Assembly: GCF_040802235.1 (NCBI RefSeq)
Contig: NC_133158.1
Location: forward strand, 163,467,401-163,531,400
Reading direction: 5' to 3'
DNA length: 64,000 bases
From: Manis javanica
Lineage: Eukaryota; Chordata; Mammalia; Pholidota; Manidae
Numbering within the stretch: the first letter of the stretch is position 1; every line of letters begins with the position of its first letter. The position numbers and the translations under genes are program-made. Under the pieces are notes generated by a model. The model had not been told where the DNA came from. It ran no database searches and was given only the letters and a program-made list of their open reading frames with translations. Shown piece by piece: positions 21,806 to 33,394 of this stretch.

Positions 21806-23684
21806 CCCACTACTCCACTCCACTTTCTAATGTACACAAGTATGTTAGAAATCCTTTGTTTGTATGCATTAGAAAATATACAGTGAACTGTGGCTTGGTG
21901 AAAAAAGGACCTCTGCAACTGCATACCCCCAGCTGTGGGGACATCTGAGCCCCTGCTCACAGGTGTGCAGACAGGGGTAGAGGCCCCATTCCAGCTCTAA
22001 CCTGACACAGCCAGGGGCCCTGGAAGGCCTGAGATAAAGTCCCCTGGAGAGCACACGCATACATCTCAGGAAGACAGAGCTTTCCAGCAAAGACAATGCT
22101 CCTCAACAGTGTTGAATTTTGATTCGCAGGCAGATAAATAAACAGATATGTGATTCTTATAAGCCAGAAGAATAGCCTGCCTAGAGTTACTCCAGGAAGA
22201 CATTAAGATAATCCAGCAGCAGCAATCCATTCCCACCCCGTTCAGTTCTTTGGGGGGAACTTGCATGAAACGAACACAGACTTAAATCCCGCAAGAGCTT
22301 GCTTCATCAAGCTCTCCATGCAAATGCTGGCACAATCCACTGTGTGGGTTTGGAATCCATGGGGCAAGGGAAACACTGTGTGTTAATAGTTTGTCCTCTC
22401 TGAATCCCCGACTGTACCCCTCCTGGAGACCGTGATGCCTTCCTAGGGCAGCCACTGAACAAGGACACCAGATGCCCACTGTAAGCACAGGACTGTCTCT
22501 CCCTCCACTCTGTACATCCAGACCAAGGACTGAAGAGCTGTCACTTTAGCCCAGTCCCGAAGAGTGGGGGTTTTGGGGCCTGAGCAGGGACAGATGTGTG
22601 GCATTCCTGTCTGTGGATATGGTGCCAGGAGCTGAGGGGCCATTCCAGAGGCCTCAAGGGACTACCGGGCCAGAGCCAGGACCCCACCCCAACAAGCAAG
22701 GCCAGGCACAGGACCAAGAGACCACGGCTGAGCAGGCCAAGTCAGGGCCTGTGGATGCAGGAGAGAGAAGCTCGAGTCACTCATGACTGTCTGAGAACTT
22801 TTCATAGAATCCAAAAGCACCAGGCTTGGGAAGTCCAAGAGCATTTAAAGGGTCCTTTGGAGCAGAATCAGTACCGACCTCTCTGCTCCCTTTCCTGACT
22901 GTGCTCAGTTGATACCCAGTAGACCTTATTACTTATATTACTACACCTTACCTGTTTTCAGGGCTGCTTTATATGGATGTTCAGACTGTGCACCATACAG
23001 GGGCCCCACACCTAAGAAGTGCCATTGAGGCCTAGACACATACTCATTTATCTGAATTGCACTGGCAGTGTGTAGACTGCAAACTGCCCAGCTGTATGTG
23101 TGCTGGGACAGTGGTCGTGAACCTCTCCAACATCAACCCACATGGGCACCACCGGCCTTGCATACCCACAAGTGTGCAGCTATGCCCCATTCTGACTGTA
23201 ATTCAGGCCTCTCCTGATGCCACTTCTCTTGCCTACCCACTACTCTGGGAGGTGCAATCCTACTCTCAACACCCTATTTCAGACTCTGATCCTGACTCAG
23301 TCACAGGTTGGGGGGTTGGGGACAGGCAGGGATTGTGGCATCCACAGATGGTGGGTGGGTGTGTGCCTGCAGCCCCAGGACTGTCGACCAGAGCTCTGGA
23401 AAGCTCCCCCAAGAGACACAGCTGCTGGGCACCACTGTTCAGACAGAACAATGTATAAATTCACTGTGGTGTTTGCTTTTCTTAAAGAAAAAGAAGCATC
23501 TTTTTCTTCATAAAGGAGAAGCACATTTTGTAAATTTGCAGGAAGATGCCTTGTACTTCAGCAGTGACCCTGTTTTCTCACTTCTTCCTAATATGACCGT
23601 GAGCTCCTTGAGAGTTTGGATTAGGAACTTCTTTGTGGCCCCAGCAACCAACGGGTGACTGGCTCTTAGATTGGTTTATGGACA
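21806..23684. other. Non-repetitive DNA
   Basis: No repeat or gene I can support in almost 1.9 kb. Frames of up to 133 codons (23,057-23,458 plus) overlap others in antisense and have no recognised domain. Confidence 0.4.
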
Positions 23685-23685
23685 G

Positions 23686-23764
23686 AAGGAGGAAAAAAAC
23701 AAAAGATGGAAAAGAGGAAGGGATCTAGGGAGGAAAGGAGGGAAGGAGGAGGGAGAGAGAAGTA
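23686..23764. repeat. Purine-rich tract (GA/GGA)
   Basis: An almost pure A/G strand of about 80 bp with GGAAGG and GGAGGGAG motifs, directly before the GGAT array. Polypurine tracts of this kind can form triplex DNA. Confidence 0.75.
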
Positions 23765-23767
23765 TTT

Positions 23768-23884
23768 GGATGAATGGATGGATGGATGGATGGATGGATG
23801 GATGGATGGATGGATGGGTGGGTGGCTGGGTGGATGGATGGATGGGTAGATGGGTGGATGGGTGGATGGGTGGATGGGTGGGCG
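23768..23884. repeat. (TGGA)n / (TGGG)n microsatellite
   Basis: At least ten perfect TGGA units are followed by a mosaic of TGGA and TGGG units with a CTGG and a TAGA interruption. The translated frame (repeated Met-Asp-Gly-Trp) is an artefact of the 12-bp periodicity. Confidence 0.95.
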
Positions 23885-24504
23885 GATTTCCTGGGCCTGT
23901 CAGACACAGGTTCAGCTTGCTCTCTGCTGCTTCTACTGCTTTGTGCATTCCTGGTTGCCCCCGTGTCCCTCCTCCCTGCCTCTCCCACACCCTCTCACTT
24001 ATCCCTAAGGCCACTCACGTCCCCTAGACTGGATCACCGTGAGGGCCCATGCACTGCTCTTCCCCAGATATGGCCTGGGCCTCTATCCCTGCTCCTCGTC
24101 TCCTAACTCCCGAGGAAGCCCAGAGGAGGAGGCCGACCCCTGGCCAGGGGCACCCCACAGTGTGGCTACATGAAGCTCTGTCCAGCACTCACCCACCCTG
24201 GAAGTAAGCGGGTCTTCGTCTCGCATCTCCCCATCAGCAGGCTACCCCAGGAGGATCTCGCTGAGACCCCCTTCGTCCTTGAAGACAGAACTTCCTCTTA
24301 CAGAACCCACTTGCAGATACAGCTTCTTTTTATCTGGGGAGATTTTTTTTTCCCTGAACACTCTCATGGGCTAGTGCTGTAAGGTTTCTTATGTAGGCTG
24401 TTTCAGAGAACACTGAACATTTTCAAGGCTCTGAAATATTGATTTCAAAATGAATCCCCTCAGAGAGCTCCCAGTGGGGCACTCAGCAAGCAGAAGCTGG
24501 GGAA
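23885..24504. other. Non-repetitive DNA
   Basis: Nothing I can name. A C/T-rich stretch lies at 23,930-24,110. Confidence 0.4.
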
Positions 24505-24820
24505 GGTATTTTTTGAGTACCTAATCTGTACCAGACATTGTCCTATGCCCTGGAAACATCAGTGGGCAACAGAGAGCCCAGTTCTCATAGAACCAGTCAG
24601 TGGGAGGGGAAGAGAATAAATGAGTGAATGCTGGCACATGGTGCATCATAAGGGACAGACAGTGGTCCTAGTGGAGGCCTGGGTGACCTCTCTGCAGAGA
24701 TGATTTGGATTTGAGACCCACGTGATGAAGAGGAGCCACTGAGTACAGATGCAAGGGACAGGAGAGGAGGGAATGGGCTTGGACACAGAGGAACAGAGGG
24801 AGGCCAGTGTGGCTGGGCAT
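24505..24820 (-). mobile_element. L2 3' region, reversed
   Basis: Reads 'ttttgagtacctaatctg', 'taccagacattgtcctatgc', 'agagaataaatgagtgaatg', 'gatgatttggatttgagacc', 'gaagaggagccactgagt' and 'gaggccagtgtggctgg'. This is the reversed L2 3' half in order. Confidence 0.75.
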
Positions 24821-24934
24821 CTGAGTAAAGAGGAGAGGAGGCAGAGGTGACAGTGGACAGAGACCTGATCAAATACCTACTTGAACACCGCTACTTACAT
24901 CCATGACTACCCTGTATAGAGTGCCGGTGTCCCT

Positions 24935-25028
24935 TGTGTTAAGCCATTCACCCATGTCATTCAATCGTCACAACAGCCCCCTGAGATAGTGATTATTAGT
25001 CCCCTTAACAGATATGAAGAACAGTGAC
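24935..25028 (-). mobile_element. MIR fragment, reversed
   Basis: The words 'tcattcaatcgtcacaaca', 'gccccctgagatagtgatt' and 'ccttaacagatatgaagaac' fit the reversed MIR core. Confidence 0.65.
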
Positions 25029-25215
25029 ATACACTGAGCACCTGCTTTGGGCCATGCACTGAGCTGAATGCCTATGTGCATTATCTCATTGATCCCTCGT
25101 GACAGCCCTATGAGGTACAAGCATTCTTGTTTCTCCTGTTGTACTGGAGAAAACTGAGGCCTGGAGCTTTTGAGTGACTTGCTAAATGTCCCACCACCAC
25201 ATCAGCTCAGATTGA
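25029..25215 (-). mobile_element. MIR, reversed
   Basis: Reads 'tacactgagcacctgctttg', 'gccatgcactgagctgaat', 'tgcattatctcattgatccc', 'ccctatgaggtacaagcat' and 'aaaactgaggcctggag'. A second MIR in the same orientation directly follows the first. Confidence 0.75.
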
Positions 25216-25734
25216 CGATAGGCTTATGACCGTCTGCACCACGTGGGTTCCCCCTGTGCACGTCACCACCCTCCTATCTGCTTGCGCTCAGGACTGTCTT
25301 GATGTTTGACTTTGGGAAATAAGGCACAATGCAGGGCATGATTCCCACCAGAGGAAAACACCAGGGGTGTTCAAGGATTTGGCCTTCCATCTGGGCTCTT
25401 ACTGGGGCCCTGGGAAGGGCGCTGTGGTAGGGCCCAGAGAAGCCCATGGTGTGGAAGGCACAGTGTCCTCACCAGCTGGCTGTGGCTTCAGGCCTCCACG
25501 AAAGTGGGCTTGGCCCACACTCCAACTCCAGAGTTCAACCCAGTCTGCCACTGCCTTTAAAATTTCTGCCCCACTTGAAGATTCTGCCTCTGAACCAAAC
25601 TTCCAGAGCAGCACCATTGCCATTCTCCTCAGTCACAGCCCAGACCAAGCCCAGTCAACTTTAAAGTCATTTGGCTCCCAGAACTCTCCCAGTCCTCCCC
25701 AACAGTGTTCAGCCCAATATATCATCTGAGATGT
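25216..25734. other. Non-repetitive DNA
   Basis: No named repeat. The 120-codon frame at 25,367-25,729 shows no known domain. Confidence 0.4.
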
Positions 25735-26240
25735 TTTTATAACATAAAAATCAAATTCTTTATAGGAGGCAATCAGCAGTCTTAAAATAATTACCCGTAG
25801 CTAAAGAGATAAAGAGAAACCAAAGTATGATCAAATGAAATCTGATTAATGGGTGGTAAAGACCAATGTTCTTTAAAGAATTCCTTAAAATAAATTTCAA
25901 TGGAATAATCTCTCCATGAAGATATTTCTTCAGGGGCTTAAGATAAATAGACATTTTTTTTCAAAGTACCTCTCAACTAAATTATATAACATATTTGGCA
26001 GGTTCTGGTTACTTTCCCTAAGTAGAGAATTTTCTATGTGCTTCTGTTTTCCCCCAAGGTCATCACAGAAAGAGAATAAAATTTCATTTTCCCCCTGCAA
26101 TTATGCAGCTATATTATTTTTGTAATAGGCTTACAAAGAACAACCTCCATAAACACAAGTCTCCAACTGAAGTTCACAGGGTGGAAATCAAAAGATAACC
26201 CTCTCTGGCTTCATCCTCGACTTTTATTTAAAGATCAGTA
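25735..26240. promoter_or_regulatory. Candidate conserved noncoding block A
   Basis: Repeat-free AT-rich DNA with homeodomain words TAATTA at 25,788-25,793 and GATTAAT at 25,844-25,850. This is an inference from motif density and absence of decayed repeats; conservation was not tested. Confidence 0.25.
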
Positions 26241-26884
26241 TTGACAACAACCCAGAAAATTCAATTTCTCCTCTGTTGCCAAGGTTTCTACAACACACTT
26301 GGTAGAAATTTGGGGCAAGGCCAGTCTGCTGCCAGAGTAAAATGGGGGACTGGAAAGAGCTGGTTCTCACTCCAATGGGCCTTGGCAGCCCAGCAGTGGA
26401 GTGGAGGTGGGTGGCCAGACGGATCAGCGTGGAAGGCCTACTAAAGGCACATTTGGCAAAGGCAAGGAAATTGTTGGCATGAGACAGATTGTAGTAAGGA
26501 ACCCCAAGTTCAGGGGTAGATTGGAAAGGAAGAGATTAAATAAGGGGTGAAAACTGAATGGGGATAGAAATCTCAATGTGGACAAAGAGGAACCCTGTGA
26601 TAGCAACAGAAAGATGGCAAGGTGGTCAGAGAATAACCACAGTTCAGGACGTCAGGGCGGAGGAGATCACGTGATGACAAGGGGGTGGCCTGCAGGATGG
26701 TTATGAGAACAGATGTCTGACATGGAGACAGTTGTGGAAATCAAGATCCTGAGAGGTCAGAGCATGGAATGGACCACCCACAACGACAATGAAGTCCCCA
26801 GGAGTGACCACAGGACTGGGCTGGGGACAAAACGCCCAGAGCATTGGTAGAATCTTGGGACAATCTGCTTTGAGGGAGTATGTA
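26241..26884. other. Non-repetitive DNA
   Basis: G/A-rich DNA with no named repeat or gene. Confidence 0.4.
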
Positions 26885-27545
26885 TGAGGTATCTCATATC
26901 AGTGTGTCTTTATGACTGGCTTATTTCATTTAGTATAATGTGTCTCAAAGTTAATCCATGTTGTGGCATCTGTTAGAATCTCATTCCTTTTTAAGGGTGA
27001 ATAATATTCCATCGAATGTGTATTTACCACATTTTGTTTATTCATTCATTCATCAATGAGTGCTTGGATTGCTTCCACCTTCTGGCTGTTGTGAATAATG
27101 CTGCTATGAATATGCATGTACAAATGTCTCTTCTAAACACTGCTTCCAATTCTTTTGGGTATATACCCAGAGGTGGAATTGCTGGATCAGAGGGTAATAT
27201 TATTTTCAATTTTTTAGTAACTGCCATTCTGTTTTCCACAACAGTTGTACCATTTTACATTCCCACCTACAGTATACAAGTGTTCTACTTTCTCCACATC
27301 CTCATCAACACTTATTATTTTCTGGGGGTTTTTTTTATAGTAGCCATCCTAATGGGTATGAGGTGGTTTCTCATTGTGGTTTTGATTTGAACTTCCCTAT
27401 TGATCACATGCTTATAAGGCAGTTGTATTATATTTTCTTTGGAGAAATGTCTGTTCAAGTCATTTGCCCATTGTTTAACTGGGTTGTTTGTTTTTTCAGC
27501 GTGGAGTTATAGGAGTTCTTTATATGTGATTTTATTTTATTTATC
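26885..27545 (-). mobile_element. L1 3' fragment, reversed (L1MA-like)
   Basis: Clear reversed L1 ORF2 end: 'ctggcttatttcatttagta', 'gaataatattccatcgaat', 'tcttttgggtatatacccag', 'aggtggaattgctggatca', 'tttccacaacagttgtacc' and 'tacattcccacctacagta'. The minus-strand frame 27,042-27,239 keeps recognisable ORF2 C-terminal words such as [10 protein letters not shown]. It is a truncated, inactive copy with no poly-A tail visible in place. Confidence 0.9.
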
Positions 27546-27644
27546 TGGTTTTCTTGCAATCCAAGCCAAATTCATCTGATTCAGACACCTTTATTTTCCC
27601 AAGTGTCATGAAACAAATTCACACTTACTCTGCATGGATTTATC

Positions 27645-27812
27645 TCATTTAATCTTCACAAAAATCTATGAAGAAGTTACAAATATATCACTTTACAGAT
27701 GAGGATTCTGAGAATACCAGGAATCACTATCCTGACTGGGGTCAAAGATGGTAACTGGTTAAGTCATCAGGGCTGAGACCCAGGTGGTTCAGAGTCCAGA
27801 TCCTGAACTCTG
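27645..27812 (-). mobile_element. MIR, reversed
   Basis: Reads 'tttatctcatttaatcttca', 'caaaaatctatgaagaagtt', 'cactttacagatgaggattc' and 'ggctgagacccaggtggtt'. Reversed MIR order. Confidence 0.75.
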
Positions 27813-28024
27813 AAACTGCTCCTGTCTGCCCACGGTCTCTGCAGAGATCCCCAGGTGAGTCCTCATTGTCTGAATGACATGTTCTGGACTCTCTGGATGT
27901 CCTGGTGGTCCACCTTTGACATCATACTGATTTTCTTCCTGTCCTTTGCCAAGAGACACTTTTATTTGATCCAAATTTATGAGCCTTCACTTAGACCAGA
28001 CCTGAGGCTAGATTCTGGGAAGCA

Positions 28025-28170
28025 GAGATTCATTCATTCATTCCTCAAATATTGCTGAGCACCTACCAGGTTTCAGGAATTAAACTGGATTTAGAGGGTT
28101 CCAAGATAAACAAGACCCAGTTGTTCTCAAGTTGCTCACACCCAGTGAGGAAAATAGACACAAAAGGAAC
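28025..28170 (-). mobile_element. L2 3' end, reversed
   Basis: Starts with 'cattcattcattcctcaaat', then 'attgctgagcacctaccagg', 'ttccaagataaacaagaccc' and 'gttctcaagttgctcacac', which is the reversed L2 3' terminus. Confidence 0.75.
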
Positions 28171-28177
28171 ATACGAT

Positions 28178-28742
28178 GGTTGATTTTATGTGTCAACTTA
28201 ACTGGGCCATGGGGACTCAGACATTGGCCAAACATTATTTTGGGTGCATCTGTGAAAGCATTCCTGGATGAGATTAACATCTGAATCAGTAGACTAAGTA
28301 AAGCAGATTGTCCTCCCAGCATGGGTGGGCCTTGCCCAACCAGCTGAAGGCCAGAATAGAACAGAAAAGCTGACCCTCCCTGAGTAAGAGAGAATTCCTC
28401 TTGCCTGACCGACTCTGAGTGAGACATCAGTCTTTTCCTGCCTTTGGACTTGAACTGAAACATCAGATCTTTCTAGATTTTGAAGCTGCTGGATTTCGGA
28501 ATGGAACTTAAGCCATCAGCTCCCTTTTTCTCAGGTCTTTGGATTTAAAGTGGAACTACACCATTGGCTTTCCTGGGTCTCCCGCTTTCTGACTATAGGT
28601 CTTGGGACTCACCAGCTTCTACAGTCATGTGAACCAATTCCTTACATCACTCCCCCCAACCCGCCCACACACACACACATACACAGAAGCACACAGATAC
28701 TGTTGCTTCTGTTTCTCTGGAGAACCCTGACGAATACAGCAC
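28178..28742 (+). mobile_element. Near-complete solo LTR (ERVL/MaLR-group)
   Basis: Begins 'gatggttgattttatgtgtc' and 'aacttaactgggccatgggg', passes 'cctggatgagattaacatct', 'gggtgggccttgcccaacca' and 'cttttcctgcctttggactt', and ends 'gttgcttctgtttctctgga' and 'gaaccctgacgaatacagc'. The left and right ends are both recognisable, about 565 bp apart. An internal CA-rich run lies at 28,661-28,700. The exact family needs a library search. Confidence 0.8.
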
Positions 28743-28968
28743 AGGTATAAAGTAAAGGGATCATCACAGTGGCAGAGGACTGAGTGCTTTGTCATGAAGG
28801 CTCTGTCAAAACAGGAAAAATAACCTTTGATTCCATTGCTTGGGAGTCCCTGAAGCCCATGAGCCCCTCCCTGACATCAGAGCAGCCCTGCCTTGGCCTC
28901 GCAAATTCCAGGAACTGTGGCTTCCAATAAGGTCCAAAGCTCTGAGGGTGTTGACAGCACATGGAATT
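28743..28968. other. Non-repetitive DNA
   Basis: Spacer with nothing recognised. Confidence 0.4.
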
Positions 28969-28969
28969 A

Positions 28970-29560
28970 TCCAGTCAGCAAATGTCTACTGAGCACACTC
29001 TACAGGCTGGTTCTTGTTCTAGGAATACAGTCCTGAAGGGTCCCCAGACTTACAACTCCCTCCTCTTATGGGGCCTAGGTGTAGCAGGGATGGGAGAACA
29101 GACAATAAGGAAATAGTGTTAAGTTGTATGACTGTGCAGTTATGGATTGGGTTGGCTTCCTTAGGCAGTACTGTTAGATGAGGAGCACGTTCTAGGCAGA
29201 GGGAAGAACTAGGGCAAAGGTGGGTGCAGAAAGGAGGGTGATGCACTGGGCCTGGTGAGCAGGCCTGGGGGTCTTGGTGAAACTGGGGGCCTGGGCTGTG
29301 GCTCCAAACAGGTGGGCTTATAGAGTTTAATTTAAAAAGAGCTTAGATTAATTCCAAGTTGGGAGAAAAACCTTTAAGTAGGAGAAAATTATGATCTGAT
29401 CCATAAAGGATTACAACGTCCATCTATTGCAGCTGTCCAGGTGAGAGCTGATGGTGGCCTGGACTGGGTGGTGGCAGAGGAGAAAGACAGGCTTGGGCAG
29501 AGGTGGGGTATATTTTGTAGGTAGAGGCAAGACAAACTGCTGATGAATGTTGGGGGAAGG
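28970..29560 (-). mobile_element. Long L2 3' region, reversed
   Basis: Starts 'cagcaaatgtctactgagca', continues 'acagacaataaggaaatagt', 'gttctaggcagagggaagaa', 'ttatgatctgatccataaag', 'attgcagctgtccaggtgag' and 'agctgatggtggcctggact'. About 590 bp in the order of the reversed L2 3' half. One of the longer L2 remnants here. Confidence 0.75.
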
Positions 29561-31665
29561 GCACAAAAGAAAAGGATTCAAGGAAAATGCCTCGATCTCC
29601 TTGGAAGTGGCAATCCTGCCATCTCTGAGGTCAGCGGAGGCCCAGGCTGAGGTCACACTGAGGTCAAAGCCTGTGAGGTCTTTCCTGGCCATTTCTTCAT
29701 TTTGTCTGAGCACTGGGTTGATGCCCTCCAGCCCCCTCCTCAGTTGTCCCACCAGCTGGACCAGGGCTGTTTTTGGAAGCATGTCATCTGTTTCTCTTGT
29801 CTGCAGGCCTGCCTGCCTCAGTTCCTGGGCCTCTCAAGTGCTGGGTGAGCGCATGCCCCCTGGGTGAGCGTGGGCAGGTGGAGAGGTGCGTTCTGGACAC
29901 GGTCTTCCCCGGTGTGCCCCCGCTTCACACCTGTGCCCCTGCTCGTGCTGGTCGTGTGAAAGGCTTTGCCCTCTTCCCAAGACTTGGAGTCTGCTCATCC
30001 TTGCAGCCTTTCCTGACAGCTCCTTCCAGCCCAGGCCGCTCCTCTGTGTGCCCACGGCCTTGAGGTTAAAGTTTATTGTCCCCCTACTTGACAATCATGC
30101 TTGTGGAGCTGGCAAATTTCCTAAGGGTACAGACCGCATCTCACTTTCTCATTTATACTCCCAGCCTCCAGTCCAAGAGGCTCATCATTGTTTGGATTGA
30201 TATAATAAAATGAACCCATCTCCGTCCACAGCAGTAGTGGGCCGGGGAGAGAAGCTGCCTTTTCTAGAAGTGTCCAGCTTCTCTTCCATGAATGATGCTT
30301 CATGCACCAGCCAAGCAATGATAATAGATCCCAGCTTCGTCTTCATTTCCCTAACTAGGAAGGACCTAAATGTGAGTTAAGGTTGAGGTGCTGTGACAGT
30401 TTCTTGAATGAAAAACCAAAATTTGCTTGAACTTGGGCAATAAGTATTTTACTTTTATGACATATTTGGCATTATGTTCAAAGTGGAATATATCAGACAT
30501 TCTATAATACAGGCTCAGGGTTGGGCTAGAATTAAAATGTGCTCACATGAATGGGAAAAAGTCTGGTGGCTTTAATGACACCTGGTGATTCAGCCGGACT
30601 GACAAGGTTTCCATTTTTGAAGTCCCTGTTTCTCATGTAGAATGAATGACTCTTTTGTTTTCCTCCTGTAATAGGAAATGTTCTCATTGTGGAGGGAAAT
30701 CTCTACAAGCAGCCCATTAAGTAGCAAAAGGTTACTGCTGTGCCTGAGTGGAATTGTCATCCACGGGCCACGTCAGCTCAGAAGGTGTATGGTACACCCG
30801 AGCAGGTTTTCCCAAACTGCTGATCTCAGAGGCAACTTGGTTGTTATCTTGGGAGACATGTGCTCACTGTCATTGTCCTTCCTTTCCAAATGACACCTTG
30901 GTTTGCATGTTATTTGGGCCTCTCCAGGTGTCAGCTCTGGAAACCACACTCTGTCTACTTCAAGTGAAAAAGGACTTGGGTGGCTGAGTCCTGGGGTATG
31001 TGGCTGAATGCAGCCTCAGAGGTGAAGTCAGGCAGTGTGGCCAGAGCTGGCCTGGAGTATTTCACCAGGCTGGGAATCTGTGTCTGTGTCATTTATCCAT
31101 GTTTCTCTCTGTTCTTCTGTCTTGCTGTAGTCTAGCCTTCTTTGTACCCAGTTCTCATGGTAGGACATGGTCGCCATGACCTGCTTCCAAGTGCACATGT
31201 TACAGACCAGCCCCCTGCCCTTTTTCCAAATGTAGTGCTGTTCTCTAGACCAGTCTGTGGCGAGCAGGGCGCACATGGCACTATAACATGGATCTTTGGC
31301 AACAATGCTATGGATGGGGTTTTGTGGAAGGATCAATTTTTCAGAAAGCAATAGTAGGAAGATAATCTGAGAGGTGTCCATTACATTGCTAGCAAGAGCC
31401 CAGATTCACCCCTCAAAATGGATAACAAGCTCAGGGACTCCTGCCACATTGGGATTCAAGTTCTAACAATGAAGCCTATAAATACCTACTTATGGAAAGG
31501 GGGTTATGAAGGACAGAGAACATACATTTCTGATTTTATGTGAAGTTGTGACCAGACCTAAGTCCCAAACACTTGCCAGCTCATTCTGAGAGCTTGTGCT
31601 GTTGAGTTTGACTCAGGGGTGTCACCCTCCCCCCAAACCTGGTTCCCTTTCTTCTGCTTGGATTG
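29561..31665. other. Mostly non-repetitive DNA
   Basis: About 2.1 kb without a gene. Possible L2 traces lie at 30,060-30,190. The frames at 29,547-30,200 on both strands overlap and have no recognised domain. The stretch 30,380-30,960 is repeat-free AT-rich DNA and could contain regulatory sequence. Confidence 0.35.
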
Positions 31666-31667
31666 AT

Positions 31668-31900
31668 CCGCACTAGGTAATCTCCATGACAAACCAAGAG
31701 ATTCCAGCCACACTGATGAAATTGCTTCTGTAAGAGGAATTCAGAAGGGACTTTGCCAATGTGATTGAGCATTGTGGGATGGGAAGTTTATCTTGGATTA
31801 TCCAGGTGGACCCAATGTAATCACAAGGGTCCTTGAAAGAGGGATGCAGAGTCAAGAAGGGGATGCGATGATGGAAGAGAGAGAGAGAGAGAGGTTGGCT
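31668..31900 (+). mobile_element. MLT1-type LTR fragment
   Basis: The words 'ttatcttggattatccaggt', 'ggacccaatgtaatcacaa', 'gggtccttgaaagagggatg' and 'ggggatgcgatgatggaag' are the left half of an MLT1-type LTR on the plus strand. A short (GA)n run at about 31,877-31,893 follows. Confidence 0.75.
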
Positions 31901-32069
31901 GGGGCTGGGAACCAGATAAGAGCCAGACAGAGAGGAGTAGAGGACAGGTGAGCAGGAGAGCTCTTAAGGGCGTGCGCCAAGCCTGAGAGGCTGCAGAACC
32001 CTACAGACAGGCCACTTTCAGGGCTCTGAGAGGCTGCCTGTGGGCAGAGGGTTCTGGGGGGCCCAAGAG

Positions 32070-32205
32070 CCAGGAAAGGGGGCTGGAGCGATGGGCAGGG
32101 GTCAGACCCCAAAGGGCCTGCAAAGAACTTTGGCTTTTCTTTTTCCTGAAGGTGATGGGAGTCAGACCAGTGAAGGGCTTTGAGCGAGGGAGTGCCACTG
32201 ACCAT
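32070..32205 (-). mobile_element. L2 fragment, reversed
   Basis: The words 'aaagggcctgcaaagaactt', 'ctgaaggtgatgggagtcag' and 'gtgaagggctttgagcgagg' follow the reversed L2 3' region. Confidence 0.6.
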
Positions 32206-32277
32206 CAGAAAGCCTGAATGAGCACATCCCCAGACAGAAGCCGGACATCTAAAATACCAGCTTCAGAAGTGGCAAAG

Positions 32278-32530
32278 GAGTGAAGTAGGTGAAGAGGATA
32301 AAGAGGTACAAACCACAAACTGTAAAATAAACTTGCCATAGGAATGAAAGTACAACAAACAGAATATAACCAACAGTATTATAATATCTTGGTATGGTAA
32401 CAGGGTAACTACACTTACTGGGGCAAGCATCTAGTAATATATGTGATTATCAAATCACTATTTTGTACATCTGAAACCAATATATAACACTGCAAATCAA
32501 CTTAATTTCAATAAAAAAATAAAAATGAAA
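32278..32530 (+). mobile_element. L1 3' UTR end (L1MA-like)
   Basis: Ends with 'tttgtacatctgaaaccaat', 'ataacactgcaaatcaactt' and 'caataaaaaaataaaaatga', the normal L1MA-type 3' terminus with AATAAA and a short A-rich tail. Upstream words include 'aagaggataaagaggtaca' and 'ttactggggcaagcatctag'. Plus strand; only about 250 bp, so 5'-truncated. Confidence 0.8.
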
Positions 32531-33392
32531 TACCAGCTGTCTTGCACAGTCTAGCACATCAGCACCCTCTGGTCATGTGTTTGCATTTATCTCATGTATA
32601 TGACTTTCTCCCCAGACGTACTGTCAGCTCCCAGAGGAACCAGGGTCCCAGCTGCAGCTGAGCTGGCAAAGGGAGCAGCTTTGGATGGGAGGGGGCTGAG
32701 GTGGTGATTTGACTAGGAAGGACTTGCCACCTCCTGAACATGAGTCTCGATTGTCAAGATGACCATGCTTATCGTCAAAGGGACCACACAGTTAAGGGGT
32801 CTGCCAGAACTGGAGTCAACAGGTGAGGAAGGGAAACATAACAGAGCATGTTTGAAAAAACTGTGTAATTGGAAAAAAATAGAAGTTTGTTTTGTACCCT
32901 AGAGAGTTCGAACTATCGAAGATTCCAGTTAGGAGTAAATAAGTGCATCCCCAACAAGATACAATCTCTTGTGGGAAGGGACTGTGGAGCCTGTGTCTCT
33001 GGCATCATCTTGTCCAGCCTGGGGAACTCACAAAATGCCTAAGAAATCAGGGGGTGGTGACTGGAATCAGCAAAACTCACAACCAGATAGCCTCCCCCCA
33101 CCAAGTGGAAACCCTGACCTCAGTTAAAAAGTATGTAACATTTTAACTAGAAGACCCCACAGAGACTTTACTATGGGGATGTGCATCTCACCTCCCCTAG
33201 AGGGAAATAAAATATGCAACTTTCTCTAACTTATCTACCTACCAAACATTCTTTTTGTTAGAATCTTTAATAAGTTCTCATAAAACAGCTGAGGAAGTTT
33301 AGGAAATACTGCCCTATGCATCACTGACACGGCCTCAACCCAACAAGCATCTCCCAGTCCCCAGCCCCCAGCCCCCAAATGTGAGACCCTCC
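32531..33392. other. Non-repetitive DNA
   Basis: No named repeat or gene is supported. Confidence 0.4.
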
Positions 33393-33394
33393 CT

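Noticed and set aside
23671..24106. Frames encoding repeated Met-Asp-Gly-Trp or Ile-His-Pro-Ser
   Set aside because: Translation of the TGGA microsatellite in both directions; not a repeat protein.
32568..32582. Minus-strand ACCAGAGGGTGCT as a CTCF site
   Set aside because: Several mismatches to the core; below what I would report.
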